DNA of 64,000 nt from Petrosia ficiformis (lineage: Eukaryota; Porifera; Demospongiae; Haplosclerida; Petrosiidae). Positions within the stretch are counted from its first letter, which is position 1. Each line of letters begins with the position of its first letter. The notes beneath the pieces are model-generated. The model was given only the letters and a program-made list of their open reading frames with translations, searched no databases and was not told the origin of the DNA. Of the stretch, positions 54,493-64,000 are shown piece after piece. The stretch is taken from assembly GCA_947044365.1 (NCBI GenBank), contig OX345646.1:3170827-3234826 (forward strand), in the 5' to 3' direction. Position numbers and translations under genes: made by a program.

Positions 54493-55092
54493 ATGATGCG
54501 ACGATCATTCATAGGTACTCGTGGGAAAGATGTGGAGGCAATAGAAATTCCACCTCTTTTGGAATTGGGAGATAAAGACAAAGTCAATATTTACTCAACA
54601 GCAGATGAAGAGGAAGAAGGTAAGCCAATAATCAATGTCACAGAAAAACGACAAGAAAAAGGAAAAAGGATGATATTTAAATCTATCGAAGATTGGGTTG
54701 AAGTTGAAGAAACAGGAACATTTGCTGATTCAGATCAGACAAAATTGGGAATATTCACCAGAGGTCAATCCATCTGCATTGGAATCACGCTGATTAATCT
54801 TCGTGTAGGAACATTCAGGATGGCCCATGTTAGTTCCAGTAAATCTCTCTTAATTTCAAAGAAAGACAGCGAGTTCTATATTGGATATACAGAGGTTGAT
54901 GCCAGTGATCTTTATGCAGTAATTACTAGCAAAGCAACTATTAATATCAATGAGGTTATTGGATATTTGAAGCAAAATCTACCAAAGAAGCTCAATGATG
55001 AACATATTTGGTGGTACTCAGTGAAGACTGCTTTTGATTCCATTAGCAGTGCAGTGGATTGTAATGGCTACTTTGGCGAGGTATACATTTAA
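54493..55092 (+). CDS. 199-aa intronless protein, possible CheD-like deamidase fold
   Basis: An open frame with good codon composition, ATG at 54493-54495 and TAA at 55090. The first 80 residues are charged (EIPPLLELGDKDK, then DEEEEGK). The core reads IFTRGQSICIGITLINLRVG and then RMAHVSSS. In it Thr89, Cys95 and His112 have spacings of 6 and 17, the same as the catalytic Thr21/Cys27/His44 of Thermotoga CheD, a receptor glutamine deamidase. The beta-strand-rich pattern around RMAHV also fits. The rest (FYIGYTEVDASDLYAVITS to YFGEVYI) lacks the GGA segment typical of CheD. Alternatively it is an unrelated family with a chance match. No signal peptide or membrane segment is seen. It stands alone between a DUF3504-type gene and a gypsy element. 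Confidence 0.4.
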   Translation: MMRRSFIGTRGKDVEAIEIPPLLELGDKDKVNIYSTADEEEEGKPIINVTEKRQEKGKRMIFKSIEDWVEVEETGTFADSDQTKLGIFTRGQSICIGITLINLRVGTFRMAHVSSSKSLLISKKDSEFYIGYTEVDASDLYAVITSKATININEVIGYLKQNLPKKLNDEHIWWYSVKTAFDSISSAVDCNGYFGEVYI

Positions 55093-55159
55093 TCGTCATT
55101 CATAAAACATCTTCAGAATAACCAGTACATAACATTTACTTGTAGTTACATTTACTTTC

Positions 55160-55165
55160 AATAAA
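55160..55165 (+). terminator. Polyadenylation signal
   Basis: AATAAA about 70 bases after the stop of the 199-residue ORF, supporting that it is a transcribed gene. Confidence 0.55.
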
Positions 55166-55169
55166 GAAA

Positions 55170-55979
55170 TATGTATTAAATTATAATAACTGTCTTAACT
55201 GATTTGTCATGAGGACTTGATATGAAGTGAACATAAATAAAGTAGTTATTTAACAGGATATTAAAATCTAAAAATAGATACAAAGCTTAGTGCAGTTCAA
55301 TCAAGCAATGTGAGTCCCACAACTTCTAGCGAGGTCACTGATTTGTCAGATTGGAAGTCGTTGACTGATTATGTTGTGATGTCATATATGCACTACAACT
55401 GTTACTGTCAAGCAGATGTCTTGCTTACAGTATAGATCTATTTAACTGCTTTGACAGTGACACTTAACTGTCAAGCAGTGTGAATGGCTTCTAGCTTGTT
55501 CTTGGCTTCATAACAATTATGTTTGATGTATAAATTATAACTAATTAAAATGATTAATCAGTTTTTACAGTCTTTAATATTATAGGGCAGAAAATAATGA
55601 AATATTCTCCTTGGCTAAAATTGCATACATAATAATAATTATTACTTAGAAATGATTATAACATGGTGTCTCCATTGACTGGATGGCACTGAAATAGTGG
55701 ACTGTAAGCTTCAAGTTGAGCAAGATCTAATTTTGATTATTATATCAAAATAATTGCTGGAGTCATATTAATACAGTTTTCCAACCAAACCTTTATGTTA
55801 GCATGCAATCATATATTACAAGAGAACTACACAAATATAAAGAGTCTGTAATTTTATATATAGTTCATAATTATAATGATGAGGTTAAGTGTTATGTTTT
55901 TAAAAACCCCAGAAGCCCATGCAAATCACTTAAGAAGGATTCTATAGACAATAGATAAAGTATTGAATACTTTGTTGAC
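55170..55979. other. Intergenic, nothing recognised
   Basis: AT-rich spacer with two loosely similar TGTCAAGCAG stretches at about 55407 and 55470. No supported exon. Confidence 0.4.
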
Positions 55980-55984
55980 AGTGG

Positions 55985-56113
55985 TGTAATGTTCTAAACT
56001 AAGATTATAATGGATCCAAAGGAACATGCACAAATATATATATATCATGAGGAGAACTGAACATGAGGCAAATCTGAGCATGCTCAGTATGTATAATAAT
56101 TAAGTCCACTACA
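55985..56113 (-). repeat. LTR (3' end of the element)
   Basis: 129 bases, direct repeat of 58560-58696 with a few substitutions and small indels, starting TGTAATGTTC and ending CCACTACA on the plus strand. Confidence 0.9.
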
Positions 56114-57531
56114 CTCCTTCCCTCTTACAAAAGTAAATAAGAACAAAACAACTAATTAAGGTAAATTCTCTACCATATATATACTGATTAAATTTCTTTA
56201 CCCCGAAAATTAATGATAACCCTTCTTTCTCGATTTGTGAATAGTTTCTCTCTGCCTTTGAAAGAGTTCGGGAGGCAAAAGCTATTGGTTTCTCTACCCC
56301 ATCAGGTGTGATGTGGGACAACACTGCCCCAATACCATATTTGGAGGCATCGGCTGCTAATCGAATAGGGAGTGAGGGATTATAGTGAATAAGAACAGTA
56401 GAGGAGGTTAGCTTTTTAGTGGCTTCTTGTACTGCCTCAATACATTTCTCTGACCACACCCATTTGCAATTCTTTTGCAAAAGGCTGTTGATTGGTTGAA
56501 GGATCGATGCCAAATGTGGTATGAATTTGCCATAATAGTTAACAAGGCCTAGGTAGGCTCTCAGTTCAGCAACATTCTGAAGTTGGGGTGCATTTACAAT
56601 TGCCTCAATCTTATTTGGGGTAGCATGCAATCCTTCACTATCAACAGTCAACACTACCGCACATAAACTTACATTTGTTTTTTTTCAATGTGATTCCATG
56701 GTATTGTAACTGTCGCAGTACCTCTTCCAGATTAGCAAGGTGTTCCTGATCGTTTACTCCAGTAATTAATATATCGTCAATATAGCAGATGGTACGAGGT
56801 ATTCCTTGTAATACAATATCCATAGTCCGCTGGAAAATAGCAGGAGCAGGAGCTACTCCAAAAGGCATTCTTGTATATCGATAGAGTCCCTTGTGAGTGT
56901 TGATGGTGACAAGGTCTTTGGATTGATCGTCCAATACCATTTGCTGATATGCCTGAGATAAGTCTAATTTCATGAATTTCTTGCCCCCTGATAGAGAGGC
57001 AAACAGCTCCTCCAGTTTTGGCAGTGGGTATTGATCCACTTCTAGTGATTGATTTAAGGTGACTTTGTAGTCACCACATATTCGTATAGATCCATCTCTC
57101 TTGGGAACAGCGACAATGGGTGCTGCCCATTCACTAAATATGATAGGTTCAATGATTCCGGCCGCTTGGAGTCTATCCAGCTCTTTCTCTACTCCCTCTT
57201 TCAGAGAAAAAGGAACTGGTTGAGGGCGCCAAAACTTTGGAGTGGTGTTAGGCTTGAGGTGTAATTTTGCATAATATTGTGACATTGTTCCAAGGGTGTT
57301 GCTAAACACTTTTGAGTATTTGTTAACTAATAAATCCACTCCACCACCAAGGGATGTATGCAATATGTCATGCCAATTTAGAATGAGATGATTTAGCCAA
57401 TTCCTTCCTAATAAGGCCGGTCCTTCACCTTGGACAACTACTAGGTCTAGATTGGCTTCTTGATCTTTGTAACGCACATGAACAGTGATCTCTCCAGCTA
57501 CTTCCAATGATTCCGAGGTATAAGTCTTCAA
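56114..57531 (-). pseudogene. Gypsy pol: protease tail, reverse transcriptase, partial RNase H
   Basis: The 57531-56641 frame carries the end of the protease region (LLGRNWL), RT motifs FMKLDLSQAYQQ and RMPFGVAPAPAIFQR, and the catalytic CYIDD. A frame change at about 56650 leads into 56654-56109 with LRAYLGLVNYYGKFIP (thumb) and the RNase H start (LAADASKYGIGAVLSH, FASRTLSKAERNYSQIEKE). It stops at YGREFTLIS, where RNase H should continue. Confidence 0.85.
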
Positions 57532-57599
57532 AACAATGGCAGACTTGCATAGTTCATAAGAAGAAAACTTGGAGTCATACTCTTGCTTCGATACAATGG

Positions 57600-58547
57600 A
57601 AACAGCTGCTCCTGTGTCAATTTACATCGTTAAAGGTTTGTCTCCTATTTTAACATCAACCTTGATTGGTCGACGAGCTTCTCCACCTAAAGTCCAAATC
57701 TTGATTCTCAGTCGATAATTGATCATCACTTTTGTCTTCCATTTCTTTGATATATTTTGTTCTCTGTGGTCTAAAACTGTTTTTACGTGATCTCAGGGTT
57801 TCATTTGAATGAGGATTCCCTATTTGGGGTCGGTATCCTTCGCTACGACAAACAACTTTTAAGTGGCCTCTTTTGCCACACTTTAAGCAATCGAAATCCT
57901 TGTAACGACACTGACTAGCTGTGTAATTTAATTTATCACACCTATAACACGTAGAGTTTGATGAGGTGACTTGATGCACAAGACAACTTCGGTCAACAGT
58001 TCCATTCTTCATTTCTAAGGTTTGCTTGTCAACTGACTCGATACTTGTCAACTGACTCGATGTTCTGAGCAGTCTCCACCGCTTTCGTAAATGTTAGCTT
58101 CCAGTAGCAATCATTTTTGGGTTGATTCTTTCCGAAGTCCACAAACTAAACGATCTCTCAAGGCATCATCAAGGTAACCCTTGAACTGACAGTGAGTCGA
58201 TAACTGTTTCAACTCAGCAACGTACTCTGCCACACTTTCCCCTTCTTTCTGGTTCCTTTATGGAATTGAAATCGCTCAGCAATCAGCGAGGGGGTTGGTT
58301 GATAATGCTTCTTGAGCACATCTGTAATGTCTTGAAGCGTTTTGTCGATTGGTGAGCTTGGTTGTAGCAAGTCTCTAAGTAAGGCGTATGTAGGCTTCCC
58401 TACAACAGTTAGAAACACCAGGACTTTCTTCTCATCTGGTACATCGTTTGCCGTGAAGAACAGGTTTACTCTCTCCATATACACTGTAAATAACTCAGAT
58501 GATGGGTCAAACTCTTGTATTTGACCAAATACGGACTTAACTGCCAT
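57600..58547 (-). pseudogene. Gypsy gag, zinc knuckles and protease start
   Basis: Gag starts at the ATG at 58547 (MAVKSVFGQIQEFDP). A frameshift near 58255 interrupts it. Two zinc-knuckle-like cysteine clusters (CYRCDK and CLKCGKRGHLKVVC) lie at about 57960-57840. The protease active-site DTGA lies at about 57618-57607 and is immediately preceded by an in-frame TAA at 57622-57624. Confidence 0.8.
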
Positions 58548-58559
58548 TTTCGTCGCCAA

Positions 58560-58696
58560 TGTAATGTTCTAAACTAAGATTATAATGGATCCAAAGGAAC
58601 ATACACAAATATGTATATCATGAGGAGAACTGAACATGAGGCAAATCTGAGCATACTCAGTATGTAACAATATTCATAATAATTAAGTCCACTACA
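58560..58696 (-). repeat. LTR (5' end of the element)
   Basis: 137 bases; partner of 55985-56113, with a small extra segment (AACAATATTC) near its inner-right end. Confidence 0.9.
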
Positions 58697-58701
58697 AGTG
58701 G

Positions 58702-59860
58702 GTGCATGGCTTTGCTATTAGCTGAATTCAAGGCAGTCATCATGTTTTGTATTATAAAGCAGCACATATCTTCAGATTGTACTTGTGCAGTTTGACAATA
58801 ATGTATCTACAAAGCCTGAAAAATATTGTGTAAGCTGAGCTGTATAGGCAATGTTTAGGCAATGCAGTTGCCTATACTGATACTCTGCCTATATTTTCAA
58901 TATAGGTGCCTATTCAAATCCCTATTCTAGTATAGGTGCAACTCTATTATAAAACATACTCGCTATTGTGTATAATCAACACATAGCAGTAAATGATCTA
59001 TTATATATGACATGTACAGTGAATATCCAAATTCATTGTCAGATACGGTGTTTTGCCCTTTGATATATGTAAGGGCCATTTTAGTACGTGTGCACTGCTG
59101 ATTCATGCATAGGACTGCTTTGACATCATATGCAATCTATCACAATTGTATCATGGAGCTCACTCTTTCGTTGCATTTTAATATCTTAATTATGTTTTGT
59201 CTACTATGATCATGATCGTCGTTAAAAGTTTGGTATAATATATCATCAGTATATATGATGGACTTCATATATATAGATGCTAACTGCAGTATGCATTTAC
59301 TATAACACTGTCAGTTAGTAATAAGTGTGTACTGTTGTTTAATGTGTGTGCATTCACTGTACTGGGTAAGTGTGTACTAAAATTATTTTAATATTAAAGT
59401 GTATACTACATGCCGACTAGCTACTAATTAGCAGTATACACCAGCTAATTCACATTGTATGCTAACTTGTGAGGGAATACGTGTACTAATATAAAACTAT
59501 ATATATATATGATCTACATAAAATCTATACATACTAAGTTTCATATGATTCTGTATAAATATAGGCAGTGTTTACATGAATATACATAACAAGTGAAGAA
59601 TTGTGTATAAATATATAAAGTAGTATATATATATATATGACATCATTTATAACCGACATGTTTATATCCACACAAAACCACCTCAGCTGCAGGTAGTATA
59701 TATTGTTGTATACACTACCTAACATGAACATTATAATTATATAACATGCAGTCGAATGTGTGGTTTAGTCACATATATAGAAATTGCATTTTCTCTCATG
59801 AAATTTCTAGATATTATGGTAACTTTGTACAAAATTATATTGCAGCACCGCCCAAAAATA
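58702..59860. other. Intergenic, nothing recognised
   Basis: AT-rich; short TATA-type runs near 59500 and 59620. No supported exon. Confidence 0.4.
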
Positions 59861-59869
59861 ATCCTATAG

Positions 59870-59945
59870 TCTCGTTCCCAGACTTCACCCCTTTTTGAGA
59901 TCCCCGCCATCCGATCTCAGAAAGGGGTGGAGTCTGGGAACGAGA
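59870..59945. repeat. Perfect-length hairpin, 32-bp arms
   Basis: Arms 59870-59901 and 59914-59945 are complementary apart from two positions, both of which would be G-U in RNA. The loop is 12 bases (CCCCGCCATCCG). It is GC-rich compared with its surroundings. Probably a tiny foldback element or an RNA hairpin. Confidence 0.85.
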
Positions 59946-59997
59946 TTAATATTATATTAGATTAGATTTTTAAAAAATGGTTATAATAGTTTAATCA

Positions 59998-61795
59998 ACA
60001 TCTACAATATTTAAACTACTGTCATAATAAGTGTCCTTCTCTCTTTCCATTTCTTGAAAGACGTGGTCATATGTAGCTTCCACCATAGTGGGAATCTCAT
60101 CCTCACATCTTTTTTGGTACTACCTAGCAGCAGATGTGTACATAATTTTCCTAAATAAATCTGTGATAAAAGTACCAAGAAACCTTGAGACAATTAACCA
60201 GGATCATCAATATTCTAAAAGGGGAAAATATAATTTCAATTTTCATGTACAAGGTATGAAGGAAACACAATATACCGACAAGCACTCCATGCAATCATAT
60301 TCATTAAAACTTGACTTATGAATTCCAATATATGTAGGCTGCTAGAGCATCTGTCTGCATTTGGAAACAATGGAATAATAATGATTTCTAATATATAGTG
60401 GTATCAACATGATGTTAATTCTAATAATAAATCAAATGATCCATGACCATTAACCCTTAGAGGACTGATGTCACATATATGTGACGTTTCACCCCTACGT
60501 GGTTCGGAGTGTGTTCCTAGCGTTACAAAGCCCTCCAATTCCTTGTAATTGGTGTCAGGCACAAGCCCATGAAAATGGCTTAAAAAGTTGCTGCTTTTTC
60601 GGCCACCCTTTGGCCTAAATAACGACTACGGGGGAATTTTAAAGGGGGGTGTCCCCCCGTTAATGGGGGTTCAAAGGGGACTGTGCCCCGTCGCCGCCCA
60701 CGCAAATTGTGATTTCCGTGACCCCTCCCACACGCTCTGGTGAGTACCTGAGGCATTTCCCTTGCTGTAAAACCTGAAATCGTGAGTGTAGCTGGTACCA
60801 ATATGCAGTGGGGTCATTTTGTTTGCCCCAGTTCCAGTCAAAAAAGGGAGAGCACTGCATTTGATGTAATCCTACAAAGCACTTGGGGACTTTCGAGTCC
60901 CAGTAAGCAAGTTGGTAGAAGTAGTGCTCCATGTTGGAAAGGGAGCCAAGTTTGGGGTAGAGAAAGTGAACGGTGGCCAAAATATATGCAATAGAGTCGC
61001 CAGTGTTGGAAATGGGAAGAAATTTGAAAAACAAGCTCAGTGCTGTAAGGGTTAAGATTAAGTTCAGATGTGTTGATGTATGTTACAACACCAGAATTCA
61101 CTGTGTGGTAAAAGGGAACAAAGAGTTCATAGTGTACTCAGTAACACTGTTACAATCCTCTAATTTTTTTTTACATTTCTCACATCATCTTCTGAAAAAG
61201 GGCCATGTACCATACTTATTTTTCCCAAGATCTTCTCTATATTCTCCCGTGCACTCCTCTCTCAAGTTTCCTGTGGCACCATGCACGCATATTTCAATCA
61301 TTATAAACCAATTTATATGAAATCTTTTTTCTGAGTGCATACAAGTTCATAATGACCAATCATGTAAACAAAGTAGTTACAGATGTGAAACAGATACGCT
61401 AATTCCAGTGATTTGAACTAATTCTGCATCATAACTGCTTAATTGCTACAATTTCACTAATATGGAACCAATAGTCAGTCCCCATACCAACCAAGGCTCT
61501 TGCATGAGTGCTTCATTTATCCATTAATTGATCCAGACCATAAGCACGTATGTTTGTGAAGAATTCTGTAAATCCTATTGTCAATAATAACAATACCCCA
61601 CCTGATATTCTGCTATATTAACTGGAAGTCCATGTGTTACATACTGAATATATACAATAACTATTACATTGTAGGAGGGTACCAAACCATCATAACCATA
61701 AACTCAATTTTGATAGCTCAGAATTGCACAGAGAACCAGTAGTTATGCTGGAAGGTTCAATTTGTGCTCTTTGATATACATCAGTGTACTAATCC
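59998..61795 (-). pseudogene. Transporter pseudogene (B-type) split by a MITE
   Basis: The minus strand keeps recognisable order of transporter B with many indels. The N-terminal segment (about 61795-61700) is followed by a region around 61680-61480 closely matching B (antisense of DQLIDKS and CISYCIQYGT), then a middle part at 61320-61080. The C-terminal tail is at 60180-59998, where one frame reads YQKRCEDEIPTMVEATYDHV. The 598-bp MITE at 60454-61051 sits inside it. Clearly dead. Confidence 0.8.
60450..61055. mobile_element. TTAA-target (piggyBac-type) MITE, 598 bp
   Basis: Target duplication TTAA at 60450-60453 and 61052-61055. Terminal inverted repeats CCCTTAGAGGACTG (left) and CCCTTACAGCACTG (right, inverted) match at 12 of 14 positions. 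There is no transposase homology, although a long open frame crosses it on the minus strand. A truncated relative is at 32251-32675. Confidence 0.85.
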
Positions 61796-61799
61796 AAAT

Positions 61800-63590
61800 G
61801 ACTGTACTGCAGTTCAGTTATAATAAATTAAACACATGCACTTGAGATTGTACAAAATTATATTCTGTATGAATGCATGAATTAGATTAGATTACTACAT
61901 AGCAAACTAGATGCATTTGATGCTTTATGACAATAATTTACACTAACTGAATAGCAACTATATACATACATGCCTGATGGTATTATATAGTAACGAACTT
62001 AGTCTACAGCTGTACAATTTCACATGATATTGTTATGCAAATTACCCAGGCTATTCCTAAATATAATATTATAGAGAGCACTATACTACACTCACTATTA
62101 TTTAAGCTATAAAAAATAAATACACTCATGATGGTGAGGACTTGCTATAATGGGATAACTTGGATAAGCAACAGAAAATAATAATTGTTCAGGAACACTG
62201 CAAAAAAATGATAGTATCACATCTAAGTTTTCCATTTCTAGACAGTACATTCTAGAAGACTACAGAGAAAGAAACAGTGACTTGTTTCCAAATTTTGAAA
62301 TGTTCATGGAATATTCGTTCACTAATTGACTTATCATTGAAGTACACCTGAATTGCCAGAATTACTTTCAGCATAAAACTGCTTGATTCGATCCGATGTC
62401 TAATGCTTGGCTAAATTAAACAATTTTGTGCTGAATAATAATTATTCAACTTGAATTACAGGCATGAGCTCTCAGTGCCATAGTCTGGATTTCGTTTCAT
62501 AACTTTGTTTTATTATATTAGCAGATGCTACATCTACATTTGAGAGTGGTATAATGGCATGAATGTAAATGATATCTTAAGAACTGCAAGTGGATTGAGA
62601 ATTAATTAGCAGATATAAACATCACACAGAAGACTCTTAAATATTACAATTATATACTTAGAGTCTGATAAACAATACTAAATGATCTATGCTCTTTGAC
62701 ATTCTTGGTGTGTACACTGTAGTTAGTATGATTATTGCAAACTGTTTGCAGTTTCTTTTGTGATACAATGTGGTTCACAAAATGTTCATGGACATCAGGG
62801 CTGTTAACAGAATTTGTTCTAATGCGAATATAGAATCATCTTTACAACCACTATCTGATGAATGGTTCACATATGTCCAAATATTCAGGATGATGCTTGT
62901 CTAGATATCAAGCCTCATGGTTTCTGCGGAGAAAGGTATCAATGTGTTTTTTTTTTTTGACATAAGAGTTTTCAATCCTCATGACCCAACTAAACAATGA
63001 GACATGAAGGTGTTATAAACAGTGAGTTAGAGAAGTAGGATAAGTAGAGAAGGCAACATAGTGTGTTTAGTGATGGCAGGGCCAAGAAATTATGAGATGT
63101 AAAGCAGGGGGTCTGGGGGTGCAGCCTCCCAGGAGCTGAGGGTTTTTCAGAGCTAAAAAGACCAAACTGAGGGGCAATTTTGGCTTTTGGCTTTATTTCT
63201 GTTATATTACACTGGTAGAAACAGTGCTCAAAAGCGGTGGACAAACACTGACCATGAATTGAGATGACAGAATAAGTGTGGGTATTAAAAAATTAAAATA
63301 ATAACAATAATAATAATAATGGGCTCTGGCCGTTTCAGTTACGCCGCTGAGAGAAGGGCTCATTTATTCCGGGTTGCAAGAAAGAGCAATCTAAGTGACT
63401 TACTTAAAATGACATGGATTAGTTTTCCAATGCTTCGTTATGCTATCATGTGTCTCGAGGTGTTCGCTTGTATCAACACTATCCAATTAAAAGTTTATAT
63501 CTATACTCCAGTGGTAGGTGGGTCTAATTTTTATGTCGATGATGACTTTGTGTGGTTTCCGTTCCGTTCCGTTCACGATTTGTTAACAAA
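61800..63590. other. Intergenic, nothing recognised
   Basis: AT-rich spacer with an (AAT)n run at 63298-63320. The open frame 63319-63615 precedes the transporter start in another frame and has no family features; it is probably 5' UTR. Confidence 0.4.
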
Positions 63591-63599
63591 TTGCTCAAT

Positions 63600-64000
63600 A
63601 TGTCGGAGGAAATGAGCACTAGTCAGTCAACAAGGACTAAATTTGTTAGTTTTTTTCAAGAATCGCTAGAGAGGAACTCACAGATATATCAAAAGGAGAT
63701 GAAGGCTCGTAATATGAACTTTCCAGCATGGTTTCTGGTTCTCTTTGCCATTGTTGCAGCGATGTGTTTGAATCTAAGCTCTAGTGTTGCTAATTCATTT
63801 CTAAAGGGTCTTGAAAAGTCTTCTTGCTTTGATACTGTGCCAGAGAGTGATGTTGTAACTGAACACGTTGGTTTTTTATTTGGAAGTATTATAATAGCCC
63901 TTCTTTTTCCTTTCACAGGATGGTTTGCTGATACAAAAATTGGTCGAGATACAGGCATCAATTATAGTCTGTGGTTATGTTGGTTTGGTGCTTTACTACA
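63600..64000 (+). CDS. POT/PTR-like transporter D, 5' part (runs off the window)
   Basis: The open frame from ATG at 63600 (MSEEMSTSQSTRTKF) is in phase with a second ATG at 63612. It encodes the N-terminal region of the same family as A-C: NFPAWFLVLFAIVAAMCLNL (first helix) and FTGWFADTKIGR, then INYSLWLCWFGALL. The QIYQKEMKARNMNFPAW stretch resembles copy B most. It is on the opposite strand to the others and intact as far as it can be read. The next 430 or so residues lie beyond the right edge. Confidence 0.8.
   Translation, partial: MSEEMSTSQSTRTKFVSFFQESLERNSQIYQKEMKARNMNFPAWFLVLFAIVAAMCLNLSSSVANSFLKGLEKSSCFDTVPESDVVTEHVGFLFGSIIIALLFPFTGWFADTKIGRDTGINYSLWLCWFGALL

Larger units (their letters stand above)
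55985..58696 (-). mobile_element. Ty3/gypsy LTR retrotransposon, internally deleted
   Basis: Complete insertion on the minus strand bounded by two short LTRs (55985-56113 and 58560-58696), each TG...CA, with a 5-bp target duplication AGTGG at 55980-55984 and 58697-58701. A purine tract (AGAGGGAAGGAG) abuts the 3' LTR, and TTGGCGACGAAAATGG follows the 5' LTR, where the primer-binding site should be. It contains gag, a CCHC domain, protease, reverse transcriptase and the start of RNase H. The rest of RNase H and the integrase are gone, and the reading frame is broken in several places. It is not autonomous. Confidence 0.9.

Noticed and set aside
60660..61034. Gene inside the TTAA MITE
   Set aside because: The frame lies wholly within a MITE, shows no known domain, and the related copy at 32.3 kb does not keep it open.

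Overview
The window looks like nuclear DNA of a marine sponge (demosponge, Amphimedon-like). It is AT-rich and intron-bearing, with GT/AG introns and AATAAA signals, and it carries metazoan signalling genes (a TAK1-type MAP3K, a Death-domain/ankyrin-repeat protein, a stefin) among many eukaryotic transposable elements. No operons, bacterial-type signals or CRISPR arrays were seen. Species assignment is inference from gene style only. Exons were assembled by eye from splice sites and reading phase.

Layout. 1-4.6 kb: 5' part of a kelch-repeat gene on the minus strand (three exons that join in phase, 3' end not found). 5.7 kb: a scrap of a DUF3504-type gene. 8.07-8.85 kb: a complete three-exon stefin-like gene on the minus strand, with a 485-bp-period duplication upstream of it. 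12.17-15.08 kb: a 970-residue intronless Death-domain plus ankyrin-repeat gene on the plus strand. 16.6-35.2 kb: a TAK1 (MAP3K7)-like kinase gene on the minus strand, 16 recognised exons that sum to exactly 551 codons. Its large introns are filled with TACATG microsatellite, a tRNA-derived SINE family, hAT and TTAA-target elements and a triplicated hairpin repeat.

36-44 kb: three tandem intronless POT/PTR-like transporter genes on the minus strand. The second has a frameshift, and the first and third share a near-identical central block that suggests gene conversion. A decayed fourth copy (60.0-61.8 kb, split by a TTAA-type MITE) and the start of a fifth, divergent copy at the right edge (63.6 kb, plus strand) extend the cluster. 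44.7-46.4 kb: broken plus-strand exons convergent with a decayed IS630/Tc1-like transposase. 46.5-52 kb: mostly degenerate sequence with no credible gene.

52-59 kb: a short DUF3504 (ZMYM2/QRICH1-type) gene, a 199-residue intronless ORF that keeps the Thr-Cys-His spacing of the CheD deamidase active site, and an internally deleted Ty3/gypsy LTR element with intact LTRs and a 5-bp target duplication. Most genes appear functionally independent. The kinase and the Death-domain protein would both fit innate-immune or stress signalling, but that link is inference. The strongest candidates for something undescribed are the CheD-like ORF, the stefin that has lost its inhibitory loop, and the gene-converted transporter cluster.
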